Assembly: GCA_947649125.1 (NCBI GenBank)
Contig: CANSQL010000003.1
Coordinates: 1 to 64,000 of the forward strand
Reading direction: 5' to 3'
Origin: an uncultured Erysipelotrichaceae bacterium
GTDB taxonomy: Bacteria; Bacillota_I; Bacilli_A; Erysipelotrichales; Erysipelotrichaceae
DNA: 64,000 nucleotides
Shown here in pieces: positions 22,838 to 32,349 of the stretch (position 1 is its first letter; each line of letters starts with the position of its first letter). The notes beneath the pieces are model-generated. The model ran no database searches. It saw only the letters and a list, made by a program, of their open reading frames with translations, and was not told the origin of the DNA. A program made the translations under genes and the position numbers.

Positions 22838-23121
22838 TGCTGAACAATAAAGAAAAACAAAAGCTGCGTAAAATTGCACAGGGACAGCGTGCGTTATTCC
22901 AAATCGGGAAAGACAATATCAGTGATAATTTGATTAAGACGATTTCCGATTCCTTAGAAGCTCATGAATTGGTTAAAATCTCATTATTGAAAACGGCGAG
23001 TATTGCGGTAAGAGAAGCTGCTTATGATATCGCAGCGGCAACTCACAGTGAAATCGTAATGATCATCGGCAGAACAATGGTGCTGTATCGCCGCAGTAAG
23101 AAAAATTTAATGGAGCTGTAA
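22837..23121 (+). CDS. yhbY: YhbY-type CRM domain RNA-binding protein
   Basis: LRKIAQGQRALFQIGKDNISDNLI; position after yqeH. Confidence 0.9.
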   Translation: MLNNKEKQKLRKIAQGQRALFQIGKDNISDNLIKTISDSLEAHELVKISLLKTASIAVREAAYDIAAATHSEIVMIIGRTMVLYRRSKKNLMEL

Positions 23122-23122
23122 T

Positions 23123-24160
23123 ATGAAAATCGCTGTGATCGGCGGAAGCTTCGATCCGATTCATCTTGGGCATATCGCTTTGGCACGTCATGTGCTGAAG
23201 CATTATTTGGCTCAAGAGGTTTGGTTTATGGTAAGCAATATGACGCCGTTAAAAAAACGCGGTCTGAGTGATAATCAACTGCGTAATGAAATGGTACATG
23301 CAGCAATTTCATACGATAAGCACTTTCGTCTTTGTCTGTTGGAACAGCAGCGTGAGGGTTATTCTTATACGATCGCTACGGTAAAAGAGCTGAAAATGCG
23401 TTATCCGCAGCATCACTTCGTATGGCTGATCGGAAATGATCAAGCGATGCAATTATCCAAATGGAAGGATATCGAGGAATTGTCAAAGCTGATCGAATTT
23501 TATGTATTTCCGCGTAATGACGAGACGATTACCTGCGCTTATCCGCATCAAAAAATGAATCGAAAGCTGATCAATATTTCAAGCAGTGAAATACGTGAGG
23601 GGCACGGTCTGTGGCTTTTGCCGAAAAGCGTGAAGGTTCTGATGGCGAAGCATTATTTATATTTGGACAGCTTTGCGAGGGCACGAATGAGTGAGCGGCG
23701 CTTTATCCATTCAAAAAGTGTTGCTGCGCTGTGCATAGAACTGGCAAAGTGTCATCATGTATCGACTGAGGAGGCCTATTGTGCCGGAATTCTGCATGAT
23801 GTCTGTAAGGAGTGGGATAAACAGCGCCTTAAGGCATATTTATCGCATTTGGATCCGAATTGCTTAACGGAAGCAGCTGCGATATGGCACGGCTATGCGG
23901 CAGCCTATTATATCGCGCAAGCCTTCGGTATTCATAATAAGAATATCCGTAAGGCAATTTATCATCATGTGAAGGGCAGCGATATAAACAAGCTGTGCAT
24001 GATTGTTTATGTCAGTGATAAGCTGGATCCGTCACGCGGCTATGATTCCTCGGCAGCGATCGCTTTATGCAAACGGGATTTAAGGGCCGGCTATCAGCTT
24101 GTCGCAAAACAACAGGCAGAATATTTAATAAAGGAGAAGCAGAAAACAAATGAATCATGA
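23123..24160 (+). CDS. Fused nicotinate-nucleotide adenylyltransferase (NadD) and YqeK-like HD hydrolase
   Basis: N-term GGSFDPIHLGHIALA and ISSSEIREG; C-term HSKSVAALCIELAKCH...AGILHDVCKEWD HD motif in one ORF. Confidence 0.9.
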   Translation: MKIAVIGGSFDPIHLGHIALARHVLKHYLAQEVWFMVSNMTPLKKRGLSDNQLRNEMVHAAISYDKHFRLCLLEQQREGYSYTIATVKELKMRYPQHHFVWLIGNDQAMQLSKWKDIEELSKLIEFYVFPRNDETITCAYPHQKMNRKLINISSSEIREGHGLWLLPKSVKVLMAKHYLYLDSFARARMSERRFIHSKSVAALCIELAKCHHVSTEEAYCAGILHDVCKEWDKQRLKAYLSHLDPNCLTEAAAIWHGYAAAYYIAQAFGIHNKNIRKAIYHHVKGSDINKLCMIVYVSDKLDPSRGYDSSAAIALCKRDLRAGYQLVAKQQAEYLIKEKQKTNES

Positions 24161-24488
24161 ATTAACTACTGTAATCAACGCATTATCAGAAAAGAAAGCA
24201 CATGATATCGTCGCTTATGAATATCAGCCGTTGAATCCGTATATTGATTATACGGTGATTGCGTCGGCAGGCAGTGTAAGACAGGCGGCGGCCTTGGCTG
24301 AAAATGTAATTGATCGTGCACATGAGGCGGGAATTGCCGTCAGAAGCAAAGAGGGCGACAAGGAAAGCCCGTGGATTTTAGTCGATCTGCATACGATCAT
24401 CGTACATATCTTTTTAGATGAGGAACGCTCTGTTTATCGCTTGGAACAGCTGTATGCGGATTTAGTGAGTGTGGATATCACATGCTGA
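24150..24488 (+). CDS. rsfS: Ribosome silencing factor RsfS
   Basis: WILVDLHTIIVHIFLDEERSVYRLEQLY motif. Confidence 0.9.
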   Translation: MNHELTTVINALSEKKAHDIVAYEYQPLNPYIDYTVIASAGSVRQAAALAENVIDRAHEAGIAVRSKEGDKESPWILVDLHTIIVHIFLDEERSVYRLEQLYADLVSVDITC

Positions 24489-25204
24489 TGTATGAGAAGC
24501 TGGCAGCCTATTATGATACGTTGGTAAAGGATGATGAAGCAACTGCTGCATGGGTGAAGCTTGTGAAGCAGCATGTAAGCGGCAGACAGCTGTTAGAGGC
24601 TGCATGCGGCAGCGGTGAAATCACACTGGCTTTGGCAAATGAAGGCTATCATATGACGGCGGGTGATATCAGTCGCTCTATGCTGCATCAGGCACAGGCA
24701 AAAAAGGGCAGTGAAGCTGTTGACTGGCACTGCTTTGATATGCGAAACATGGAGTCTTTCGCTTCTTATGATGCTGTTCTCTGTTTTTGTGACAGTATCA
24801 ATTATCTGACTGATTTTAATGATTGGCGCTTATTTTTTACTCAAGCGTATGAGCATTTGAACGAGCACGGAGTCTTGTTGTTTGATATGCACACACCGGA
24901 TCGTTTAACGGAATTTTCACAGGAATATTGTGAAGCCGGATATATGGACGATACTGCATATGAATGGACCATCAGTGCACAGGATGATTGTATCTATCAT
25001 AATTTTATCTTTTATGATGAAGCAGCCCGTCCGACGCTTGAACAACATATTCAGCGAGTATATGAGCCGCAGCGTGTGCTTGAATGCTTAAAGGAAATCG
25101 GCTTTGCGGTTGAGATTTATACCGATTTTACAATACCCGGTATTCAAAGCGGTGAAAAATATTTTTTGATCGGTAAAAAGGACAGTGCAGGAGGTAAGCA
25201 ATGA
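24482..25204 (+). CDS. SAM-dependent methyltransferase (YqeM-like)
   Basis: LLEAACGSGEITLALA; synteny. Confidence 0.88.
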   Translation: MLMYEKLAAYYDTLVKDDEATAAWVKLVKQHVSGRQLLEAACGSGEITLALANEGYHMTAGDISRSMLHQAQAKKGSEAVDWHCFDMRNMESFASYDAVLCFCDSINYLTDFNDWRLFFTQAYEHLNEHGVLLFDMHTPDRLTEFSQEYCEAGYMDDTAYEWTISAQDDCIYHNFIFYDEAARPTLEQHIQRVYEPQRVLECLKEIGFAVEIYTDFTIPGIQSGEKYFLIGKKDSAGGKQ

Positions 25205-25884
25205 TAGCGTTAATAGCGGCAATGCAGGCTGAGGTAGATGAAATGCTGAAGCTTACAACTGATTCTAAAAAGGTAATCAAGGATTCATTTGCCTTTTGGG
25301 AGGGAAAGCTTGAAAACCAAAGCATCGTAATCATGCTGAGCGGTGTCGGAAAAGGCAATGCGGCTATGGCTACGGCAATGCTGATTACCAATTATCGTCC
25401 CCGAGCAATTATTAATATCGGTACGGCAGGCGGTCTGTGTGATGATCAAGAGGTGCTTGATGTAGTGATCGGCACGCGTGTGGTTCAGCACGATTTCGAT
25501 ACAAGCCCGGTTGACGGAGACGAAGGCATAGGCTTGTATTTTGACGGTGATCAGGCTTTGTGCGAAAGCTGTAAGCGAGTGTGTGAGAAAATGCAGGTGC
25601 GAAATCACAGCGGTTTGATTGCCAGCGGAGATCAATTTATCGACCTTTATATCGTAGATTCCTTGCTTCATCGATTCAGCGATGCGCTTTGTGCCGAAAT
25701 GGAAGCCGGTGCAATCGCTCAGGCATGTACGCGTTTTCAAGTTCCTTTTGTGATTTTGCGTTCCTTATCGGATATTGCCGTTCATGATAATAACCATTTG
25801 ACTTATCAGGAATATGTTGCGCTTGCGGCATCTCGCAGTGCCCGTATGTGCAAGGAAATAATCAATGAAATTGCCTGTGGATAA
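25201..25884 (+). CDS. mtnN: 5'-methylthioadenosine/S-adenosylhomocysteine nucleosidase
   Basis: IALIAAMQAEVDEML, GVGKGNAAMATA, MEAGAIAQ, RSLSDIA. Confidence 0.92.
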   Translation: MIALIAAMQAEVDEMLKLTTDSKKVIKDSFAFWEGKLENQSIVIMLSGVGKGNAAMATAMLITNYRPRAIINIGTAGGLCDDQEVLDVVIGTRVVQHDFDTSPVDGDEGIGLYFDGDQALCESCKRVCEKMQVRNHSGLIASGDQFIDLYIVDSLLHRFSDALCAEMEAGAIAQACTRFQVPFVILRSLSDIAVHDNNHLTYQEYVALAASRSARMCKEIINEIACG

Positions 25885-25958
25885 CGGGCTTTTCTTTTTT
25901 ATCACAAGACAAATAATTAAAAATCATGTATAATAAAGAGAGAAGCGGAAGTGAAATT

Positions 25959-26438
25959 ATGGAACATGAACGAAAGGGATTCTCATTTCGTCAATTCATC
26001 TTAACGATTGGCTTATTATGTATCCTGCTTACGGTGATATGGTTAGAAATCAGCGTATTTATCAGCGGGCCGGCAATTCATTATGATGAAAAAATCGCTG
26101 CACAACAGGAAACAATACTGAAATCACACAGGGAAATCAAGGAGTTGGATCGTCATGTATTTGCGTATGTGATTTACAGCGGTGCCGATCAAGAGAATTA
26201 TTATTGGTTCAATGAAAACGGTGAGCAGCTGACAACGCGTTCCTTGGCACAGCTTGATTACGATAAGGCAATCGCTGTTGCCGAAGAAAGCTATGGTATG
26301 AAGGATTGCGGCATCCGTATCGGATATGGCTATGAGCGACCTGTTTATCGAATTGAAAATGCTTCTTTTGAATTATATTTGGATATTGATTCATTGGAGC
26401 AGGTGTTTTTCCGCATGAAGGAAGAGGGAAGAAAATGA
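25959..26438 (+). CDS. YpmB-like membrane-anchored protein (DUF5590/PepSY type)
   Basis: Single TM + PepSY-like repeats; position directly upstream of dnaD as in Bacillus. Confidence 0.55.
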   Translation: MEHERKGFSFRQFILTIGLLCILLTVIWLEISVFISGPAIHYDEKIAAQQETILKSHREIKELDRHVFAYVIYSGADQENYYWFNENGEQLTTRSLAQLDYDKAIAVAEESYGMKDCGIRIGYGYERPVYRIENASFELYLDIDSLEQVFFRMKEEGRK

Positions 26439-26968
26439 AGTGGTGGAATGAAAAATTTATCGATCGCAGAGCTTACATATTAGACCATTTTGATAAGCTC
26501 AGTTTGTCTTGTGAGGAATGTATGTTGATTCTGTTGATCGATTTTATGAATGAGCATAATATTCCGATTGCGCACGGTATCTTAGCTAATAAAATGAAGC
26601 TTGATGAAGCTCAGATCGATAATTTATTATCAAGGCTGACACAAAAGGGATATTTGAGTATTGCGTATGACAACAAGAAAATTGCTTTTTTGATCGACGG
26701 TGTGTTTGAGGAGAGCTCTGCCGATAAGACAATGAACTTCGATCGTTCCTTGTTTGAGGTGTTTGAGGAGGAATTTGCGCGTCCGTTGTCACAGCCGGAA
26801 ATGCAGCGTTTGAGTGACTGGCTGAAGCAATATGAACAAAAGCTGATTTTATATGCGCTGAGAGAGGCGCTGATGTATAATAAGCGCAGTTTTGATTATA
26901 TTGAGCGGATATTGATAGAATGGAAAAAACGGAACTTTACAGCACAGGATTATGAGGATGGTAAATAA
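26435..26968 (+). CDS. dnaD: DnaD-domain replication protein
   Basis: FEEEFARPLSQPEMQRLSDWLKQYEQKLILYALREAL...YIERILIEWKKR. Confidence 0.88.
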   Translation: MKWWNEKFIDRRAYILDHFDKLSLSCEECMLILLIDFMNEHNIPIAHGILANKMKLDEAQIDNLLSRLTQKGYLSIAYDNKKIAFLIDGVFEESSADKTMNFDRSLFEVFEEEFARPLSQPEMQRLSDWLKQYEQKLILYALREALMYNKRSFDYIERILIEWKKRNFTAQDYEDGK

Positions 26969-27621
26969 TGACAACAGATGAAATTTTGGATGAGCTGGAA
27001 CGGCGCTTTCCCAATGCACATTGTGAATTGCTTCATCGTAATGTGTTTGAGTTGATCGTAGCGGTCGTATTATCGGCACAGACAACGGATGAAGCGGTAA
27101 ATAAGATTACGCCGGCATTGTTTGAGGCTTTTCCGACACCGCAGGCGCTTGCGGATGCGGATATTAAAGATATTGAACAAAAAATCAGACGTATCGGACT
27201 TTATCGCAATAAGGCAAGAAGCATTCAGGCATTGGCAAAAGCGATTGCGGAAAAGAACGGCGAGGTTCCCAGCGCAATGAATGAATTAACAGCTTTGGCA
27301 GGAGTAGGGCGCAAAACAGCCAATGTCGTTCGCAGTGTTTGGTTCGATATTCCTTCCTTTGCGGTAGATACGCATGTAGAGCGCATCGCAAAGCGCTTAG
27401 GACTGGCGAAGGTGTATGATAATGTGGAAACGGTAGAGGAAAAACTGAAGCGTAAAATAAAGCGTGAGCGTTGGAACAGAGCGCATCATTTATTTATCTT
27501 TTTCGGTCGCTACAGTTGTACGGCACGTAATCCGCAATGTGAAGGATGTGCCTTTGCGAGCTTCTGTAAGAAAGATAAATTAGCTGCCTATAAGGAGCAA
27601 CAAAAAATAAAATCTTTATAA
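26968..27621 (+). CDS. nth: Endonuclease III
   Basis: LSAQTTDEAVNKITPALF, LAGVGRKTANVV, VDTHVERIAKRLG, C-terminal 4Fe-4S Cys set. Confidence 0.95.
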   Translation: MTTDEILDELERRFPNAHCELLHRNVFELIVAVVLSAQTTDEAVNKITPALFEAFPTPQALADADIKDIEQKIRRIGLYRNKARSIQALAKAIAEKNGEVPSAMNELTALAGVGRKTANVVRSVWFDIPSFAVDTHVERIAKRLGLAKVYDNVETVEEKLKRKIKRERWNRAHHLFIFFGRYSCTARNPQCEGCAFASFCKKDKLAAYKEQQKIKSL

Positions 27622-27627
27622 AGTAAA

Positions 27628-27660
27628 AAAGCATCGACATAATGTCGATGCTTTTTATCG
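27628..27660. terminator. Bidirectional terminator
   Basis: AAAAAAGCATCGACATAATGTCGATGCTTTTT between convergent nth and PBP. Confidence 0.85.
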
Positions 27661-30489
27661 CTAATATCGACTGCTGATCGGATGTCGCTTGACTTCGACC
27701 AATGCTTCCTGTAGAAGCCGCAGCTGTTCATCGATTTCCTCCTGAGTTACATCGGTTTCATAGGTCAGAAGGGCAGCGTCATTGATTGCGCTGTTTAATT
27801 TAAGCACATATTCAGATTCATATTTGGTTGGATCCAAATAGGTATTTGCTTCCTCGATCAGGCTGATCAAAGTAGTGAAGTCGGCTTGGTTGACACTTTG
27901 CGGCATCGTTACCTGTGTGCATATTTCGTTGGAGCGCTTTTTATCATGCTCATAACCGTAATAGCCGCAAACCTCAATTTTCTGTCCGAAGTAATCGCCG
28001 TTTAATTGATGACTGGATTTGGAATCACTTGTCGTGATTGTTTGTACCGTTGTGCCGTTTACCTTGATATCCGCTTTATATATGACTCTGCCGAATACGA
28101 ATACAGGACTGTAATATACATTGCCGGTGAATTTTATGCCAAGAACATTATACGTCTTTTTATGAGACGCAGCTTGTGTTTTATCAGCATCGGGATAAGC
28201 AGAGAAGTTCAGTATCAAGCTTCCGTCACTTTCATTAGGAGTTGCCTGGAAGCTGGTTAAATCCTTTAAGTCATCAGCAGTAAGCTTAGTCAGCTTCGCT
28301 TTATCGCTGCGGATCATACCGCTGATAATCATATCGGAAGGCATTCCTTCATTCGGTGCTGCATATGGGTATTTACCTTTTACGTGGGAAATGGTGCTGA
28401 TTCCACCCGGATTTTTAACCGATCCCATGTCATGCTTCTTTGACAAGGTATCAAACAATGCACGATTGATATGACCGGGTACGTTACGATTCAGTAGCTG
28501 AGAATTGATGTAATCATATCCGTTATGACCTTCCCATGTAGCCACTACATAGTTACCGCAGTAATTTACCATCCATTCATCACGGATTGAGCCTTCGGGA
28601 ATACCGTGTGATACACCGGAATCTCCCCAGTCACTGGTTCCTGTTTTACCGTATACCGGATATCCGACCTGCGGCCATAGCTGACTCATAAAGACATTTG
28701 TGTTGGCTGCACTGTGTAAGATGTCAGACATAAGATACGCTGCTTGTGCAGATAGAGTTTGTGTCTGGTCGTATTGGGCAACGATTGTTTCTTTATCAGG
28801 ATCATCGGGGAATTCAATTTTTGTGATAATATGGGGTTCAATGTATTTTCCGTCATTCGCAAAAATCGCATATGCGGCTGCGAGTGTTTTTGTGGACACA
28901 CTCATATTGCTGCCGCCGATTCCGTATTGAAGGTTAAAGCCTTTTACGATTTCCTCCTCAAAGCCGAGCTTGCGAAGATAATCCTTAATATTATCCTCTC
29001 CCCATGCCTCTACTACATCGATCAATGATTGACTTGCTGTAGTGTTGTAGGAATTGGAAACTGCTTCGGCGAAAGGAACGTCCCCCTGGTATTTATTATT
29101 TGAATTTTTAACTGCACGACCGTCACCGTAAATATCGGTAGGTACATCGGCAAAGGTATGAGAGGTCGCATATCCCAATAAATCGAAGCCCGGAGCGTAA
29201 TCAAGCACCGGCTTGATTGTAGAACCTGTTTGATGGCGCTCATTTACTTGGTTTTTTGATGTAGAATCATCAAGACTGAAGCTTCTTCCTCCGATCATTG
29301 CGACAATTTCACCGGTCTTTGTATTTAAAACCGTGGAGCCGACATCAAAGTTATCTTTATTCGGAAAAGCATAAACAGAGCCGTTTGCCTGAGGAACACC
29401 GTCGCTTGATATTATTTTATCTGCAGTTCGTTGTACATCACTGTCAATCGAGGTATGTACGACGGCGCTTGTCGTATAAATATCAATATCATATTTTTCC
29501 AGTGCTTCTTTTCTGACAAGATCAAGAATCGTATCATTAGAATCACTTTGGAAGAAACGCTCACCCTTTAACTGGAAAGCAAGCTCCGTGCTCTTAGCTA
29601 AATGATATTCTTCTTCACTGATATACCCGTGATTCAGCATTTGATATAACGTGTCATTTCGACGCTCTATCGCATAGTCATAGAAATTGATCCATGATTG
29701 TGAAACCTCACTCCACTGTGTTCCCTTATAAGGGTTAAATAGGTTAGGGGCATTGACAACACCGGCTAAAAATGCGCTTTCGCTGAGATTCAGCTGTGAG
29801 ACATCCTTGCCGAAATAATATTCAGAGCCCTTTTGAATACCGCGGGCCGAATTACCGAAGTTTACCTTATTTAGATAGTTGACCAGGATTTCCTCTTTCG
29901 TCATACTGTTTTCTGCCTGCATGCTCAAAAATATTTCTTGGACCTTCCATTCGATTTTCTGCCAACTGCTGGCATTTGTCTCATCGAAGTCGGGATCGCC
30001 CTTACGAACATTATCCACCATCTGCATTGTGAGTGTAGAACCGCCTTGTCCTAAATCACCGTTGCGAAGGTTGTTGATTGCCGACATCGCAAAACGCGGC
30101 AAGTCAAATCCGTTATGCTTAAAGAAGCGGGAATCCTCAATCGCAAGGAAGGCATCAATCGTTGTCTGCGGAACTTGGTCGTAGCTGATGCTTTGCCGAT
30201 TTTCCAAGCCTACCTCAACCAATACATCACCTTCGCTTGACAGAATAGGGGTACTGTCCTGACTTTGAAATTTATATGCGGTCAACGCTTTTGCATCCTT
30301 CATGATATTAGCTATCATCACGAATACGCATACACCGCTGATAATAATCAGCGACAGAATACAAACAAGGATCGAATTTAAGATTTTTCGCTTGTTCAGT
30401 TTCTTTTCTTTTTTCGCAGTTTCTTTAGGCTTTTTCAGTTTCGCTCTGTTTGCATTAGGTGCAGCACTCTTTTGTTTTGTTTCTTTCAT
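27661..30489 (-). CDS. ponA: Class A penicillin-binding protein (PBP1A-like) with C-terminal FIVAR-like helical tail
   Basis: EDSRFFKHNGFD, GGSTLTMQ transglycosylase motifs; QTGSTIKP, SNS, KTGTSDWG transpeptidase motifs; adjacent to recU. Confidence 0.92.
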   Translation of the reverse strand: MKETKQKSAAPNANRAKLKKPKETAKKEKKLNKRKILNSILVCILSLIIISGVCVFVMIANIMKDAKALTAYKFQSQDSTPILSSEGDVLVEVGLENRQSISYDQVPQTTIDAFLAIEDSRFFKHNGFDLPRFAMSAINNLRNGDLGQGGSTLTMQMVDNVRKGDPDFDETNASSWQKIEWKVQEIFLSMQAENSMTKEEILVNYLNKVNFGNSARGIQKGSEYYFGKDVSQLNLSESAFLAGVVNAPNLFNPYKGTQWSEVSQSWINFYDYAIERRNDTLYQMLNHGYISEEEYHLAKSTELAFQLKGERFFQSDSNDTILDLVRKEALEKYDIDIYTTSAVVHTSIDSDVQRTADKIISSDGVPQANGSVYAFPNKDNFDVGSTVLNTKTGEIVAMIGGRSFSLDDSTSKNQVNERHQTGSTIKPVLDYAPGFDLLGYATSHTFADVPTDIYGDGRAVKNSNNKYQGDVPFAEAVSNSYNTTASQSLIDVVEAWGEDNIKDYLRKLGFEEEIVKGFNLQYGIGGSNMSVSTKTLAAAYAIFANDGKYIEPHIITKIEFPDDPDKETIVAQYDQTQTLSAQAAYLMSDILHSAANTNVFMSQLWPQVGYPVYGKTGTSDWGDSGVSHGIPEGSIRDEWMVNYCGNYVVATWEGHNGYDYINSQLLNRNVPGHINRALFDTLSKKHDMGSVKNPGGISTISHVKGKYPYAAPNEGMPSDMIISGMIRSDKAKLTKLTADDLKDLTSFQATPNESDGSLILNFSAYPDADKTQAASHKKTYNVLGIKFTGNVYYSPVFVFGRVIYKADIKVNGTTVQTITTSDSKSSHQLNGDYFGQKIEVCGYYGYEHDKKRSNEICTQVTMPQSVNQADFTTLISLIEEANTYLDPTKYESEYVLKLNSAINDAALLTYETDVTQEEIDEQLRLLQEALVEVKRHPISSRY

Positions 30490-30490
30490 A

Positions 30491-31072
30491 TCATGCTTCC
30501 TCCTTGAAATAACACTGATCGACAACATCTAAATAATGTAATCGCGGAGTATAGCCGCGTTTGATTAAATATCCGTTGTCCTTTAGCTCTGCATAGGGGA
30601 TAGATTTACTTTCATTTTGTTCGTACCGACGGATCATATATTGGGCATCGACAAGATAGGTTTCATCATAAGCACAAAAGCGTATAATCATAAAGCCGAT
30701 TCCGCCGTGCTTCAGCACTCGCTTCAAATGCTTGATTTGATGCGGATGAATATTGCTGAACGGAAATGAGGTCTTTGATTTTGTTTCCTTTGCCTCAAAA
30801 TCGATTGCTTTACCGCGATAGATTCCGTTATAATCGGTCGTACTCGGTGTTTTGTAGTAGGCCTCTACAATTTTGGCAGCGCTTCTTTGCGGATAATCGA
30901 CACGAACGATCTGTACCGGTATCGGCTTTTTATGAATTACCGCACGCTCAATTTCTAAATAGTATTCATTGCTTTTGTTTAAATCATCCTCTAAAGACAT
31001 TCCGCGTCCCATGTAGTTATCGCGTACCTGATGACTTACGGGAATACTTTTTTTGTTAGGATAGCCTATCAT
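30491..31072 (-). CDS. recU: Holliday junction resolvase RecU
   Basis: YNGIYRGKAIDFEAKETKSKTSFPFSNIHPHQIKHL. Confidence 0.93.
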   Translation of the reverse strand: MIGYPNKKSIPVSHQVRDNYMGRGMSLEDDLNKSNEYYLEIERAVIHKKPIPVQIVRVDYPQRSAAKIVEAYYKTPSTTDYNGIYRGKAIDFEAKETKSKTSFPFSNIHPHQIKHLKRVLKHGGIGFMIIRFCAYDETYLVDAQYMIRRYEQNESKSIPYAELKDNGYLIKRGYTPRLHYLDVVDQCYFKEEA

Positions 31073-31324
31073 TATTATCACCTTTCTTTATTATATCATA
31101 ACTGTTAAAAGATAGGTAGAAAAACGTATTTGATTTGATGTTGATTTATAAAAAACTCTATCACATTTTCAGAAAGGCATGGTGTTGATGTACCGAAAGG
31201 GAACTTAGAAGCAGATACAGCGGCAGTTATGGGTATGAAATCATATAAAATTTTATTAAAATTGCATTTTCCACTTGCTTTTTCAGCGCTTTTTTGAGAA
31301 ACTTATAATCAGAAGGTGAAATAG

Positions 31325-31636
31325 ATGGAGAAAAGATTCAAGCTGAGTGTAGAGGATGTGCTGGAAAAGCAGTTCAATATTGATTTTAAAGGCTATTCCT
31401 CCGGAGAAGTAGATGAATTCCTCGATTTGGTAATCGCCGATTATCAGCAGTACAATAAAATGATTGAGGAATTAGGAGATCATTTACAGGAATATGAACG
31501 TCAAATCAACACCCTTAAGGCAAAGGTCGTTGAGTTAGAGGGCAAGCAGGGTCTGAGCACAACCGAAAACAACGGGAATAACTTAGACATTTTAAAGCGG
31601 CTTTCCCGTTTGGAAAACGAGGTTTTCAGACGTTAA
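31325..31636 (+). CDS. gpsB: GpsB/DivIVA-family cell division protein
   Basis: VLEKQFNIDFKGYSSGEVDEFLDLVIADYQQY. Confidence 0.9.
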   Translation: MEKRFKLSVEDVLEKQFNIDFKGYSSGEVDEFLDLVIADYQQYNKMIEELGDHLQEYERQINTLKAKVVELEGKQGLSTTENNGNNLDILKRLSRLENEVFRR

Positions 31637-31640
31637 TTCA

Positions 31641-32001
31641 TTCATATAAGTGATGCGGTCGCTGGTTGTATAAATCAGAGGAAAGTCCATGCTCGCACAA
31701 GCTGCGATTGCTTGTAGTGTTTGCGCCGGATGAAGCGATAAGTCCGGGCAGAGGAATCTGACGGCTGCTCTTTGATCCTACGGTCTGACTATGGATCAAG
31801 GACTTTAAAAGTGCCACAGTGACGATGCCGGCGGGAAACCGTCGGAGTGGAACGAGGTAAACCCCGTAAGCGAGAAACCCAAATTCGGTAGGGGAGTTCG
31901 AGGCTGATGAAAGACAAGGAAATCGGCTTTGGAATCTGGAAACAGATAGATAAATGGCTGCACCTCTTTTGAGGAACAGAACATGGCTTACCTTATATGA
32001 A
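31641..32001 (+). ncRNA. rnpB: RNase P RNA, bacterial type B
   Basis: GAGGAAAGTCCATGCTCGCAC, AAACCCAAATTCGGTAGGGGAG, P1 pairing TTCATATAAG/CTTATATGAA. Confidence 0.95.
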
Positions 32002-32006
32002 TACGG

Positions 32007-32030
32007 CAGGAGCACAGCTCCTGTTTTTTT
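32007..32030 (+). terminator. rnpB terminator
   Basis: CAGGAGCACAGCTCCTGTTTTTTT. Confidence 0.9.
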
Positions 32031-32349
32031 ATTGTCTGAAGCCCATTCTGAGCCTATTCTGATTGATGATTCCTACTTATTGATAACGGATAAACTGTAT
32101 GATATTCAAATGCTTTGTGATTAAAAAAGTATCCCGAACGATTATAAGTGAATATTATCATTGAAGGCATATTCACAAGGGAATGAGAAGCATATTTATG
32201 ATATTCGTCTATCAGCTTTTTTACGATTCGTAAAATTCGCATTTCTCCTGTAAATATCGTGTGAAATTACCGCTTTTAGGTTTACATCAATGGAAATGCT
32301 TGGTATAATAATAGAGATTATATATAAGGTAAGATAAGCGAGGTGCAGT

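Noticed and set aside
31638-32015. 125-aa minus-strand ORF
   Set aside because: Lies antisense over the rnpB RNA gene; structure and conserved sequence are explained by RNase P RNA.
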